A program made the position numbers and the translations under genes. From the NCBI RefSeq assembly GCF_000725485.1, contig NZ_KL647034.1, positions 1-64,000 of the forward strand: a DNA stretch of 64,000 bases, given 5' to 3'. This DNA is from Nonomuraea candida. GTDB taxonomy: Bacteria > Actinomycetota > Actinomycetes > Streptosporangiales > Streptosporangiaceae. Numbering within the stretch: the first letter of the stretch is position 1; every line of letters begins with the position of its first letter. This document shows, piece after piece, positions 49,950 to 58,446 of the stretch. Under the pieces are notes generated by a model. It made no database searches and had not been told where the DNA came from. It saw only the letters and a list, made by a program, of their open reading frames with translations.

Positions 49950-50603
49950 ATGCGGATCGGGATTCTCGGCGCGGGCGGCATGGCGGACGCGCTGGGCACC
50001 CAGTGGGCCGGGGCGGGCCACGAGGTGATGGTCAGCGGGCGCGACCCGGGCAGGAGCGCGGCCCGGGCCGCCGGCATGACCGCCCGGGCAGCCGCCGCGC
50101 GGCCGGTGCGGGCCGGGGATTTCGCGGAGGCGGCCGGGTTCGGGGAGGTCGTGGTGGTGGCCGTCCGGGAGGAAGGGCTGCCGGCCACGTTGCGGGCGGC
50201 CGGTCCGGCGCTGCGCGGCAAGCCGCTCATCGACGTGACGAACGTGCCCTTCCCCGAGTACGACGGCACCCGCTCGCCCGCCCGGCTGATCGGCGAGCTC
50301 TCGGGCGGGCACGTGGTGAAGGCGTTCAACCTGTGCCACGTGGACGTGTGGCGGATGACGCCCCCGGTGTTCGACGGCCGGCCGCTGGCCGTGCCCCTGT
50401 GCGGGGACGACCCGGCGGCCAAGGCCGCCGCCGGCACGCTGGTCACCGACCTGGGCTGCACGCCCGTGGACGGCGGCGGGCTGGACCGGGCGGTGCTGCT
50501 GGAGGCGACGGCGGCGTTCGTGATCGGCCTGTGGTTCGGCGGCGCCGACGCCCAGGCCATCCTCCCGCCCCTGCTCTCCTCGGGCGCCCACGGGCAGGGC
50601 TGA
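49950..50603 (+). CDS. NAD(P)-binding reductase (F420-dependent NADP reductase-like)
   Basis: 217 aa; GAAGGAGG before the ATG. Rossmann fold with GILGAGGMADALG and the NADP-binding SGRDP at the end of strand 2; VIDVTNVPFPEY and GGHVVKAFNLCHV follow. It resembles F420H2:NADP oxidoreductase/NADP-binding coenzyme F420-reductase proteins, a group with many uncharacterised members. Expression probably depends on the divergent HxlR regulator, which often answers to aldehydes or quinones. Confidence 0.85.
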   Translation: MRIGILGAGGMADALGTQWAGAGHEVMVSGRDPGRSAARAAGMTARAAAARPVRAGDFAEAAGFGEVVVVAVREEGLPATLRAAGPALRGKPLIDVTNVPFPEYDGTRSPARLIGELSGGHVVKAFNLCHVDVWRMTPPVFDGRPLAVPLCGDDPAAKAAAGTLVTDLGCTPVDGGGLDRAVLLEATAAFVIGLWFGGADAQAILPPLLSSGAHGQG

Positions 50604-50606
50604 GAA

Positions 50607-50642
50607 CCCGTCCTGACCGGACGACCGGCCGGTCAGGACGGG
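50607..50642. terminator. Strong bidirectional terminator hairpin
   Basis: CCCGTCCTGACCGG and CCGGTCAGGACGGG form a perfect 14-bp stem with an 8-nt loop. It lies four bases after one gene's stop, and the stop codon of the convergent nfi gene is inside the second arm. Confidence 0.85.
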
Positions 50643-51292
50643 TGGCGGGCGAGGTGGTCGGCGCGGCGGACGGGCTCGGGGAGCCGGTAGCGGGCGGCCA
50701 GGCGCAGGACCTGGGCGGTGGCGACGTCCAGGGAGATGCGGTGCCCCTGCGACACGTACACCGGCTTGACCTCGCGCTGCGTGCGCAGCGCCCGGCCGAC
50801 CGTGGCGCCCTCGTGCACGATCGGCGTCGAGGCCCCGCGCTCGGGGCCGGGCGGCTCGTGCCTGCCGACGAACGGCGTCTTGCCCACCCCCAGCGCCGGC
50901 AGCCCGGTCAGCACGCCCAGGTGGCAGGCCAGGCCGAAGCCGCGCGGGTGGGCCAGCCCGTATCCGTCGCAGACCAGCAGGTCGGGCGTCACCGCGAGCC
51001 GTTCGAGCGCCGCCACCAGCGCGGGCAGCTCGCGGAAGGCGAACAGGCCCGGCACGTACGGGAACGCCGCCTCCCCGTGCGCCACCACCTGCTCCACCGG
51101 CTCCAGCGTGCCGCCGTCGAGGACCACCACGGCGGCCGTCAGCGCGTCGTCGCCGTGGTAATGCACGTCCAGGCCCGCCACCAGGGAGAAGCTCTCCGGC
51201 CCGGTCAGCTCGACCCGCCCGCGGAGGCGGTCCTGGATCGCCTCCGCCTCGGCGACGGTGGCGGGCCAGGGGTGAAGTCGCCGTACATACAC
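50633..51292 (-). CDS. nfi: Endonuclease V
   Basis: 219 aa, GTG start. Cuts DNA (and RNA) next to deoxyinosine. Motifs: VAGLDVHYHGDDALTAAVVV with the metal-binding Asp, YVPGLFAFRELPAL with the Glu, LVCDGYGLAHPRGFGLACHLG, and VGKTPFVG. All expected residues appear present. Single gene divergent from the dehydroquinase-like/hydrolase fusion with 39 bp between starts. Confidence 0.93.
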   Translation of the reverse strand: MYVRRLHPWPATVAEAEAIQDRLRGRVELTGPESFSLVAGLDVHYHGDDALTAAVVVLDGGTLEPVEQVVAHGEAAFPYVPGLFAFRELPALVAALERLAVTPDLLVCDGYGLAHPRGFGLACHLGVLTGLPALGVGKTPFVGRHEPPGPERGASTPIVHEGATVGRALRTQREVKPVYVSQGHRISLDVATAQVLRLAARYRLPEPVRRADHLARHPS

Positions 51293-51331
51293 CCGGCCAC
51301 GGTATCGCTGATTTCTGTAGCGTCTGGCGGT

Positions 51332-52969
51332 ATGAACGAGGTCCTGGTGGTCGTCGGTCCCGGCGTCGTGGCCGACGCCGCACTGCTCGCGGAGATCGCC
51401 GGCCGCGAGTTCGCCGCCCTGGGGGTACGCGGCACGCTCGCGCACGCCGCGTCGGCCGCGCACCTGCGGTCCCTGGCGGGTGAGGGGGACACGGTCGTGG
51501 TGCTGCCGGGGCCGGGGGCGGAGGCACGGGCCCTGATCGGGCGGCCGCTCGGGCCCGCGGTCCTGGTGTGGGCGGACCTCGACCATGTCGAGGAGGCAGT
51601 CGAGGGGGCAGCCGAGGGAGTTACGCACATTCACGGGCGCGGCGTCCAGGGGCTGGCCTGGGCGATCCGGCACGCCGTGCACCGCTCCCGCCACCCCGGC
51701 GTACGGCGCGTCCCCTACGGCCCGTTCCCTGACCAGTGGGCCGAGCTGTACCTTCCCGGCACGTCCGGGTCCCGGGGAGCCGCCGCGACCCGGCCGGGCC
51801 TGCCGGGGGAGCCGATCGGACCAGGAGAGCCGGGCCGGCCGGGAGAGCCGGGCCGGTCAGGGGAGCTGGGCCGGTCAGGGGAGCTGGGCCTGCCGGGGGA
51901 GCCGGGCGGGGGGTCCGGCGGGCCGGGGAAGGCGGGGAGGGTGCCCGTCGTGGTGCTGATCCACGGCGGCTACTGGCGGTCGAACTGGGCGGCAGACACC
52001 CTGGGGGCGCTCTGCGCGGACCTGGCGGGGCGCGGGCTGGCGGTGTGGAACCTGGAGTATCGCCGCCCCGACCTGCACGGCTGGGCCGCCACCCGCGAGG
52101 ACATCACCGCCGGCCTGACCGCCCTCACCGCCCTCGCCCCACCCCCGGAGACCGGTCCCAGCCCGAGGACCGGCCCGGGCACGGAGACCACCGCGCTCCC
52201 CGGGGTGGCCCCGATCCTGGGGGCGGCCCCCGGGCCGGAGGTCGTGCCCGCGATCGATCTCGGGCGGGTGGCGGTCGCCGGGCATTCGGCGGGCGCGCAG
52301 CTCGCCCTGCGCGCGGTCGCCGACCACGCGGCCCGCGTATCGACGGAGGCGTCCCGGTCAGGGCCGCCTGCCGCATCCCCGTCAGGGCCGCCGCCAGCAC
52401 CCCCTGCCACATTCCCGGCGGCGTCTCCGGCGGCGTTCCCTGCGACGTCTCCGGCGGCGTTCCCGGCGGCGTTCCCGGCGGCGTTCCCTGCGACGTCTCC
52501 GGCGGCGTTCCCGGTGGGGTTCCCGGCGGTGTCACTGGTCGTGTCGCTGGCGGGGGTGCTCGATCTCGTCGAGTGCGACCGGCGCCGGCTCAGCAACGGC
52601 GCGGTCGCCGAGGCGCTGGGAGAGGCGCTGGGCGAGGACGACGCCGAGCTGCGGGCCTCCTCACCCCTCCTCCGCCTCCCCTTGGGCGTGCCCCAGCTCG
52701 TCGTCCAGGGCACCGGCGACGACCCGAACCTGGTGGACTTCGCCCGCCGCTACACCGAGGCGGCCCGGCGGGCGGGCGACGAGGTCGGCTACCTGGAGCG
52801 GCCCGGCGACCACTTCGACGTCATCACCCCCACGAGCCCTCTCGGCCGCGCCGCCGTCCTGGCCATCGCCGGCGCCCTCGCCCGGACCCACGGCGGGGCC
52901 CACGGCGAGGCCCACGGTGGGGCCGACGACGGGGCCGGCGGCGGGGGTCTCGGTGGGGGGCTCGCCTAG
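51332..52969 (+). CDS. Dehydroquinase-like/alpha-beta hydrolase fusion with repeat insertions
   Basis: 545 aa. Residues 1-120 resemble the type II dehydroquinase fold (VLVVVGPGV, VVVLPGPGAEA, THIHGRGVQGLAWAIRHA) but lack its usual catalytic signature. From about 205 an alpha/beta hydrolase follows (VLIHGGYWRSNWAAD, nucleophile elbow AGHSAGAQLA), close to kynurenine formamidases. The linker (about 150-200) is GEPGRSG repeats, and a Pro/Ala/Phe repeat (about 345-398) sits inside the hydrolase domain. The kmo remnant next door supports a former tryptophan-degradation role (inference). Confidence 0.8.
   Translation: MNEVLVVVGPGVVADAALLAEIAGREFAALGVRGTLAHAASAAHLRSLAGEGDTVVVLPGPGAEARALIGRPLGPAVLVWADLDHVEEAVEGAAEGVTHIHGRGVQGLAWAIRHAVHRSRHPGVRRVPYGPFPDQWAELYLPGTSGSRGAAATRPGLPGEPIGPGEPGRPGEPGRSGELGRSGELGLPGEPGGGSGGPGKAGRVPVVVLIHGGYWRSNWAADTLGALCADLAGRGLAVWNLEYRRPDLHGWAATREDITAGLTALTALAPPPETGPSPRTGPGTETTALPGVAPILGAAPGPEVVPAIDLGRVAVAGHSAGAQLALRAVADHAARVSTEASRSGPPAASPSGPPPAPPATFPAASPAAFPATSPAAFPAAFPAAFPATSPAAFPVGFPAVSLVVSLAGVLDLVECDRRRLSNGAVAEALGEALGEDDAELRASSPLLRLPLGVPQLVVQGTGDDPNLVDFARRYTEAARRAGDEVGYLERPGDHFDVITPTSPLGRAAVLAIAGALARTHGGAHGEAHGGADDGAGGGGLGGGLA
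51776..51915. repeat. In-frame 18-bp-type repeats in the fusion-gene linker
   Basis: Repeated GAGCCGGGCCGGNCNGGG and GAGCTGGGCCGGTCAGGG units encode GEPGR(P/S)G and GELGRSG in the linker between the two domains. Confidence 0.85.
52365..52525. repeat. In-frame Pro/Ala/Phe repeat inside the hydrolase domain
   Basis: Units such as CCTGCGACGTCTCCGGCGG and GCGTTCCCGGCG repeat about a dozen times, encoding ATSPAAFPAAFPA-like sequence between the nucleophile region and the acid/His region of the hydrolase. Confidence 0.9.
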
Positions 52970-53001
52970 ACAGCCGCCGCGTGCCGCCGTACGAAGGAGG
53001 G

Positions 53002-53737
53002 ATGGAGGTCACGATCGTCGGCGCCGGCCCACATCTGGCCGCGCGGCCGGTCCATGATGATCGCCCTGCCGAACCCGGACCGCTCGTTCACCTGCACCCT
53101 GTTCTGGCCGCACGACACGCTCGCGGGCCTCGACAACCCGCGGCGGGTCAGGGCGTACTTCGCCGAGCACTATCCGGACGCGTTCGAGCTGATGCCCGAC
53201 CTGGTCCCCGCCTACCGCGACAACCCGGTCGGCCACCTGGTCACCATGCGCTGCGCGCCCTGGCACGTCACCACCGGGGCCGTCTCCGTGGGGCTCGTCG
53301 GCGACGCCGCGCACGCCATCGTGCCCTTCTACGGCCAGGGCGCGAACTGCGGCTTCGAGGACTGCGTCGAGCTGGACCGCTGCCTCGACGAGGCCCGCGA
53401 CGACTTCCCGAAGGCGCTGGAGCTGTTCGAGCGGCGCAAGGCCGACACCGACGTGATCGCCCGGCTGGCGCTGGAGAACTTCGTGGAGATGCGCGACAAG
53501 GTCGGCTCGCGGGCGTTCCTGGCGGGCAAGCGGCTGGAGCACGCGCTGGAGCGGATGGTGCCCGGCTACGTCTCGCGTTACGAGCTGGTGTCGTTCTCGA
53601 CGACCCCGTACTCGCAGGTGGAGCGGCGTGTCAGGCGGCAGCGGCGGGCGGTGGCGGCGGCGGGCGCGGCGCTGGTGGCGCTCGGGTTGGCGGCGCGTCG
53701 CGGCCGGGCTCTGGTGCGTACGCCGCCGGCCGACTGA
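53002..53737 (+). pseudogene. kmo: Kynurenine 3-monooxygenase pseudogene (internal deletion)
   Basis: A well-placed start (AAGGAGG, ATG 53002) begins MEVTIVGAG, the first strand and glycine loop of an FAD monooxygenase. About ten codons in, at 53027-53031, the sequence jumps in another frame to HIWPRGRSMMIALPN (from 53030), a motif from the middle of Kmo. The rest is intact in that frame: LVGDAAHAIVPFYGQGANCGFEDC and the C-terminal helices, to the stop at 53737. Roughly 200 codons including most of the FAD domain are gone, so it cannot work. The downstream piece alone could still be translated from an ATG near 53054. Confidence 0.85.
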
Positions 53738-53747
53738 CACTGTGTGC

Positions 53748-55361
53748 ATGCTGTCGTACTCCAGCGCCACCGCCGGGACGCCGCTCCTGGGCGAGACCAT
53801 CGGCGAGAACCTCGAACGCACCGTGGCCCGCTTCGGCGACCGGGACGCCCTCGTGGACGTGCCCACGGGCCGCAGGTGGACCTACACGCAGCTCAACGCC
53901 GACGTGGACGACCTGGCCGCGGCCCTGCTCGCCAGGGGCGTCGCCAAGGGCGACCGGGTGGGCATCTGGTCGCCCAACCGGGCCGAGTGGGTGCTCGTCC
54001 AGTACGCCACCGCCAAGGTCGGCGCGATCCTCGTCAACGTCAACCCGGCCTACCGGGCCCACGAGCTGCGCTACGTCATCGAGCAGTCCGGCATGCGGCT
54101 GCTGATCAGCGCCCTGGAGCACAAGGGCGGCGACTATCGCGCCATGGTCACCGAGACCGGCTTCGCCGACGTCGTCTATCTCGACGACCCGAGCTGGGAC
54201 GCCCTGACCGCCGTCAAGGCCGATCCGGCGGCGCTGCGGGCCCGCATGGCGGAGCTGACCTTCGACGACCCGATCAACATCCAGTACACCTCCGGCACCA
54301 CCGGCTTCCCCAAGGGCGCGACGCTCTCGCACCACAACATCCTCAACAACGGCTATTTCGTCGGCGAGCTGATCCACTACACCGAGCGCGACCGGGTCTG
54401 CCTGCCGGTGCCCTTCTACCACTGCTTCGGCATGGTCATGGGCAACCTGGCCGCCACCTCGCACGGCTCCTGCATCGTCATCCCGTCGCCCGGCTTCGAC
54501 CCCGAGGCCGCGCTGCGGGCCGTGCAGGACGAGCGGTGCACCTCCCTGTACGGGGTGCCGACGATGTTCATCGCCGAGCTGGCCCTGGCCGCGAAGTTCG
54601 ACCTGTCGTCCCTGCGGACCGGCATCATGGCCGGCTCGCCGTGCCCGGTGGAGGTGATGAAGCGCGTCGTCGGCGAGATGAACATGCGCGAGGTCGCCAT
54701 CTGCTACGGCATGACCGAGACCTCACCGGTGTCCACGATGACCAGGTCCGACGACGACCTGGCGCGCAGGACCGAGACCGTGGGCCGGGTGATGCCGCAC
54801 GTCGAGGTGAAGATCGTGCACCCGGAGACGCGGCTCACCGTGCCCAGGGGCGAGCCCGGCGAGCTGTGCACGCGCGGCTACTCGGTCATGCTCGGCTACT
54901 GGAACGAGCCGGACAAGACGGCCGAGGCCATCGACGCGGCGCGCTGGATGCGCACCGGCGATCTGGCCACCATGGACGACGACGGCTACGTCAACGTGGT
55001 CGGGCGGATCAAGGACCTGATCATCAGGGGCGGGGAGAACGTCTACCCGCGCGAGATCGAGGAGTTCCTCTACGGCCACCCGGACATCGCCGACGTGCAG
55101 GTCATCGGGGTGCCCGACGAGAAGTACGGCGAGGAGGTCATGGCCTGGGTCGTGATGCGGCCGGGGGCCGCGCCGCTGACGGCGGAGCGGGTGCGGGAAT
55201 ACTGCTCGGGCCGGCTGGCGCACTACAAGATCCCCCGGTACGTCCACGTCGTGGACGCCTTCCCGCTCACCGTCACCGGGAAGATCAGGAAGGTGGAGAT
55301 GCGGGAACGGTCGGTCGAGCTGCTCGGCCTGCAGTCCGCCGCCGCCGTACGGAACGCCTGA
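53748..55361 (+). CDS. AMP-dependent acyl-CoA synthetase (FadD-like)
   Basis: 537 aa. Adenylating enzyme that activates fatty or other carboxylic acids with ATP and CoA. Motifs: the P-loop [40 protein letters not shown] and the C-terminal catalytic Lys in [12 protein letters not shown]. The first 40 residues lack a signal. The closest group is the medium/long-chain acyl-CoA ligases. It starts 10 bp after the kmo remnant. Confidence 0.94.
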   Translation: MLSYSSATAGTPLLGETIGENLERTVARFGDRDALVDVPTGRRWTYTQLNADVDDLAAALLARGVAKGDRVGIWSPNRAEWVLVQYATAKVGAILVNVNPAYRAHELRYVIEQSGMRLLISALEHKGGDYRAMVTETGFADVVYLDDPSWDALTAVKADPAALRARMAELTFDDPINIQYTSGTTGFPKGATLSHHNILNNGYFVGELIHYTERDRVCLPVPFYHCFGMVMGNLAATSHGSCIVIPSPGFDPEAALRAVQDERCTSLYGVPTMFIAELALAAKFDLSSLRTGIMAGSPCPVEVMKRVVGEMNMREVAICYGMTETSPVSTMTRSDDDLARRTETVGRVMPHVEVKIVHPETRLTVPRGEPGELCTRGYSVMLGYWNEPDKTAEAIDAARWMRTGDLATMDDDGYVNVVGRIKDLIIRGGENVYPREIEEFLYGHPDIADVQVIGVPDEKYGEEVMAWVVMRPGAAPLTAERVREYCSGRLAHYKIPRYVHVVDAFPLTVTGKIRKVEMRERSVELLGLQSAAAVRNA

Positions 55362-55460
55362 CCCCGTCCGCCCGGCGCCGCCCGCTCACCGGCCGCACGG
55401 GTGCCGTGCCCCGGGCCGTCGCGTGCGCCCTCACCGGCGAGGCCGGGACCCGGCCCCGGG

Positions 55461-56168
55461 TCAGGCGGCCGGGCCGTCGCGTCGGGTGGCGGTGACGAGG
55501 GCGGCGAAGCGGCCGGTGACCTCGCGCCAGACCGGCGTGGAGACCGGCTCGTCCGCCAGCGCCCGCGTGTACAGCTCGGCCGGGTCGAACCCCTCCGCCC
55601 GCCACTCCAGCACCCGCTCGGGCGGCACCTCCGGATGGAACTGCACCCCCCACGCCCGCTCGCCCACCCGGAACGCCTGGTACGGGCAGCGCCCGGTCTC
55701 GGCCAGGTGCACGGCGCCGCCGGGCAGCCGGGTGACGGCGTCCTTGTGGTGCTCGATCGCGGGCACCACCGGGGGCAGCCCGTGAAAGAGCGGGTCGGCG
55801 GCGGCCTCGGGCCTGATCGTGATCGGCAGGCTGCCGTTCTCCGGCGCGCCCGTGTCGCCGGTCACCGCCCCGCCCGCGACCTCGGCGAGCATCTGCCCGC
55901 CCAGGCAGATCCCGAACACCGGCACGCCGCCGTCGAGGGCCTGCCCCATCAGCCGCCGCGCGTCGCGCAGCCACGGGGCCCGCCCGTCGTCGCCGGGCAG
56001 GTAACCGCCGCCCAGCATGATCATGGCGTCGTGTTCGAGGCGGCCGGGCAGGGGCACGCCCTCGTGGGCGGGCACGACCTCCAGCTTGAGCCCGGCCTCC
56101 TCCAGCCACGCGCCCATCCGGCCGGGGCCGCCGCTGGCGCTGTTCTGCACGACGAGGACCTCAGCCAC
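55461..56168 (-). CDS. Class I glutamine amidotransferase-like protein
   Basis: 235 aa from GTG 56168. Catalytic triad of class I GATases: Cys in VFGICLGGQMLAE, His and Glu in GVQFHPEVPPE. There is no synthetase domain, so it belongs to the stand-alone group (GuaA N-terminal-like, often acting on gamma-glutamyl compounds). Same strand as the folD pair but separated by 129 bp. Substrate unknown. Confidence 0.9.
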   Translation of the reverse strand: MAEVLVVQNSASGGPGRMGAWLEEAGLKLEVVPAHEGVPLPGRLEHDAMIMLGGGYLPGDDGRAPWLRDARRLMGQALDGGVPVFGICLGGQMLAEVAGGAVTGDTGAPENGSLPITIRPEAAADPLFHGLPPVVPAIEHHKDAVTRLPGGAVHLAETGRCPYQAFRVGERAWGVQFHPEVPPERVLEWRAEGFDPAELYTRALADEPVSTPVWREVTGRFAALVTATRRDGPAA

Positions 56169-56297
56169 CGAAGCCCTCCACCCCGCGATCGGACGCGCAC
56201 GCGGGCCGGCGACCGTGTCGCACGGCAGGCCCGCCGCCGGGGCGGCGCGGCGCGGCGGCGGGGCCCTGGTCACCGGGCCGCCGGCGGATCGGACGGG

Positions 56298-57125
56298 TCA
56301 CGGCAGGTTCGCCGCTCTGGCGGTGTGGCGCAGCAGCAGGGCCGTGGTCACCGGGCCGACGCCGCCGGGCACCGGGGTGAGCGCGCCCGCCACCGGCGCG
56401 ACCGCCTCGAAGTCGACGTCGCCGGTCAGCCCGCCGTCGTCGGTCGGGTTGGTGCCCACGTCGATCACCACCGCCCCCGGCGCCACGTGGCCCGGCCCGA
56501 TCAGCCCGGCCCGGCCGGCGGCCGCGACCAGCACCTCGGCCTCCGAGGTGACGGCGGCCAGGTCGCGGGTGCGCGAGTGGCAGACGGTGACCGTGGCGTG
56601 CCGGTCGAGCAGCAGGTGCGCCAGCGGCTTGCCCACCACCGTGGAGCGGCCGACCACCACGGCCCGCCGCCCGGCCAGCTCGACCTCGTAGTGGTCGAGC
56701 AGCGCCAGCACGGCCGCCGCCGTGGCGGGCGGGAACGCGGGCAGCCCGGCCGCCAGCCGGCCGAGCGAGAGCGGGTTGGCCCCGTCGACGTCCTTGCGCG
56801 GCTCGATGGCCGCGGCCAGCTCCTGCGCCGAGGCGCCGGGCGGCAGCGGGGTCTGCAGCATGAGGCCGTGCACCTCGGGGTCGGCGCTCAGCCTGGCCAG
56901 CGTCGTGCCGATCCGGTCGGGGGACGCCTCGGGGCCCAGGTCGACCACGTCGCAGGCGATGCCCACGCCGGCCGCAGCCTTGGCGATCGAGCGGACATAC
57001 CACAGGCTCGCCTCGTCGGCGGTGGCGACGACCACGGCCAGCCGGGGCTGACGGGTCGCCGCCGCCTCGGCCTGCGTCTGCGCCCTGATGGCGGCGGCCA
57101 GGTCTTTGCCGGTCAGCGTCTTCAC
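56298..57125 (-). CDS. folD: FolD-family methylene-tetrahydrofolate dehydrogenase lacking the cyclohydrolase lysine
   Basis: 275 aa; its GTG overlaps the stop of the preceding gene. The FolD fold is complete: MLQTPLPPGA, RKDVDGANPLSLGRL, VVVGRSTVVGKP and the C-terminal TPVPGGVGPVTTALL. In an ungapped match to E. coli FolD from LAVV to VG, Tyr43 equals Tyr50, but the catalytic Lys54 is Ile47 (YVRSIAKAA); PCTPRG is PATAAA. Loss of that lysine abolishes cyclohydrolase but can leave dehydrogenase activity in characterised enzymes. A cyclohydrolase-like gene directly upstream could supply the missing step. Confidence 0.88.
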   Translation of the reverse strand: MKTLTGKDLAAAIRAQTQAEAAATRQPRLAVVVATADEASLWYVRSIAKAAAGVGIACDVVDLGPEASPDRIGTTLARLSADPEVHGLMLQTPLPPGASAQELAAAIEPRKDVDGANPLSLGRLAAGLPAFPPATAAAVLALLDHYEVELAGRRAVVVGRSTVVGKPLAHLLLDRHATVTVCHSRTRDLAAVTSEAEVLVAAAGRAGLIGPGHVAPGAVVIDVGTNPTDDGGLTGDVDFEAVAPVAGALTPVPGGVGPVTTALLLRHTARAANLP

Positions 57126-57727
57126 GCTCTGATCTCCTCGCGTACCTCGGCGGTCACCCAGTCTGCCCTGGCGACGGCCGCGTCCACGCCGGAGACGCGG
57201 ATGTTCAGCTCTTCGCGTACTCGATCGTCCTTGATGCCGCCCAGGTTGACCTCCACGTTCACCCGGGCGGTGGTGAGCGCGGCGCGGGCGGCCTCGGCGG
57301 CGGCGGCCACGTCGGTGACGACGTTGCGGTTGCCGATCGGCAGCAGCAGCTCGCACAGCTCGACCAGGCGCGTGGCGGCCTCGATCACCCGGGCGGGCGG
57401 CTCGGCCGCGCCCGCCAGCGCCCTGGCGATGGCGGCGCTGCGCTCCTCGCCCTTGGGCAGCCGGTAGGCGTCGGTGACGGCGGTGAAGGCCGCGGCGTCC
57501 TCCTCGGCCAGCTTCAGCGTCCGCGCCCGCAGGGTGTCGGTCTCGGCGATCACCGCCACGACGGTCTCGGCGTGGCCGGCGTATTTCTCCCCGGTGCTGT
57601 AGCGGGCCACCATGCCGAGCAGCGCGGCGGCCTGTGCCGCGTGCAGGGCCGCCGTGGCGCCGCCGCCGGGCGCGGGCACCCGGTCGGCCAGCTCGGACAG
57701 GAAGTCGCCGATCTTCAAGTCGCGCAT
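57122..57727 (-). CDS. Cyclodeaminase/cyclohydrolase family protein (FchA-like)
   Basis: 201 aa, almost exactly the size of clostridial methenyl-tetrahydrofolate cyclohydrolase FchA. Matches the formiminotransferase-cyclodeaminase C-terminal family: GDFLSELADRVPAPGGGATA, LAEEDAAAFTAV, LLPIGNRNVVTDV and NVEVNLGGIKDD. First gene of a two-gene operon with folD (4-bp overlap). Acting as 5,10-methenyl-THF cyclohydrolase would complement the FolD partner. A cyclodeaminase role for histidine breakdown is the alternative. Confidence 0.9.
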   Translation of the reverse strand: MRDLKIGDFLSELADRVPAPGGGATAALHAAQAAALLGMVARYSTGEKYAGHAETVVAVIAETDTLRARTLKLAEEDAAAFTAVTDAYRLPKGEERSAAIARALAGAAEPPARVIEAATRLVELCELLLPIGNRNVVTDVAAAAEAARAALTTARVNVEVNLGGIKDDRVREELNIRVSGVDAAVARADWVTAEVREEIRA

Positions 57728-57755
57728 GACGGCATTCTGTCAGGCGCGCGGCCGC

Positions 57756-58277
57756 TCACGGCCGGAACATCGGCCGCGTCGAGTCCTCGGGCCCGCTGTA
57801 CGACGGCGGCCCGTACGGCGCCGGCTCGGCCTCCCAGCCCGTCTCCTGCGCCTCGTCCCGAGCGGCGGGCCGGCCCCGCCAGCGCGACGGGAACAGCGAG
57901 GCCACCACCAGCGCCACGCCGAGCACGGCCTGCAGCCCCGAGGCGGTCACCGTGGTGAAGCCCGACCTCATGACGCCGGGCAGCAGGTCGAGCGGCAGCG
58001 GCCGGGCGCCGAGCAGCTCCGCGAACGGCATGACCCCCGCGGCGGCGAGGAGCAGGCCCCCGAGCAGCGAGGCCACCGGCGACAGGCGCGAGCCGAGCAG
58101 GAAGGCCAGCACGACCGCCGTCGCGGCGAGCACGCCGACCGCGACCCAGGAGATCCGGAAGGACTGCTGGAGCTGGAGGGTGAGGTCGCCCGTGCCGTAC
58201 CACAGACCGGCGGCGACGAGAGGCGGCAGGAGCAGCCCCGCGACCACTCCCAGAGCATGACGGGCACCGTTTGACAT
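57756..58277 (-). CDS. Four-helix membrane protein
   Basis: 173 aa. Four hydrophobic segments within residues 5-135 (ALGVVAGLLLPPLVAAGLWY; WVAVGVLAATAVVLAFLLG) and a cytoplasmic tail rich in Pro/Glu/Ser (EPAPYGPPSYSGPEDS). No known domain. It is 28 bp upstream of the fchA-like gene on the same strand and may be co-transcribed, though no functional link is evident. Confidence 0.8.
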   Translation of the reverse strand: MSNGARHALGVVAGLLLPPLVAAGLWYGTGDLTLQLQQSFRISWVAVGVLAATAVVLAFLLGSRLSPVASLLGGLLLAAAGVMPFAELLGARPLPLDLLPGVMRSGFTTVTASGLQAVLGVALVVASLFPSRWRGRPAARDEAQETGWEAEPAPYGPPSYSGPEDSTRPMFRP

Positions 58278-58446
58278 GATCAACCCCGTTTGTTTGGCTC
58301 TGTCCCAACCTACTCGGCGGAGCCCGCCCGCGCGGGACCGCCGTCGCGGCCGGGCGTTTCCGCTGGTCCCGGCCTTTGCTGTGAACCTCCTGTGAAGCCG
58401 CCCCGGGCCCTTTGCCGGGGCCGGTCGCTTGGGCATCGTGGGCCGC

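Noticed and set aside
53002..54105. Single large fusion frame running from the kmo start into the acyl-CoA synthetase region
   Set aside because: Beyond the first ten codons the frame is Arg/Gly-rich antisense-like noise; the true reading continues in another frame, showing a deletion rather than a fusion.
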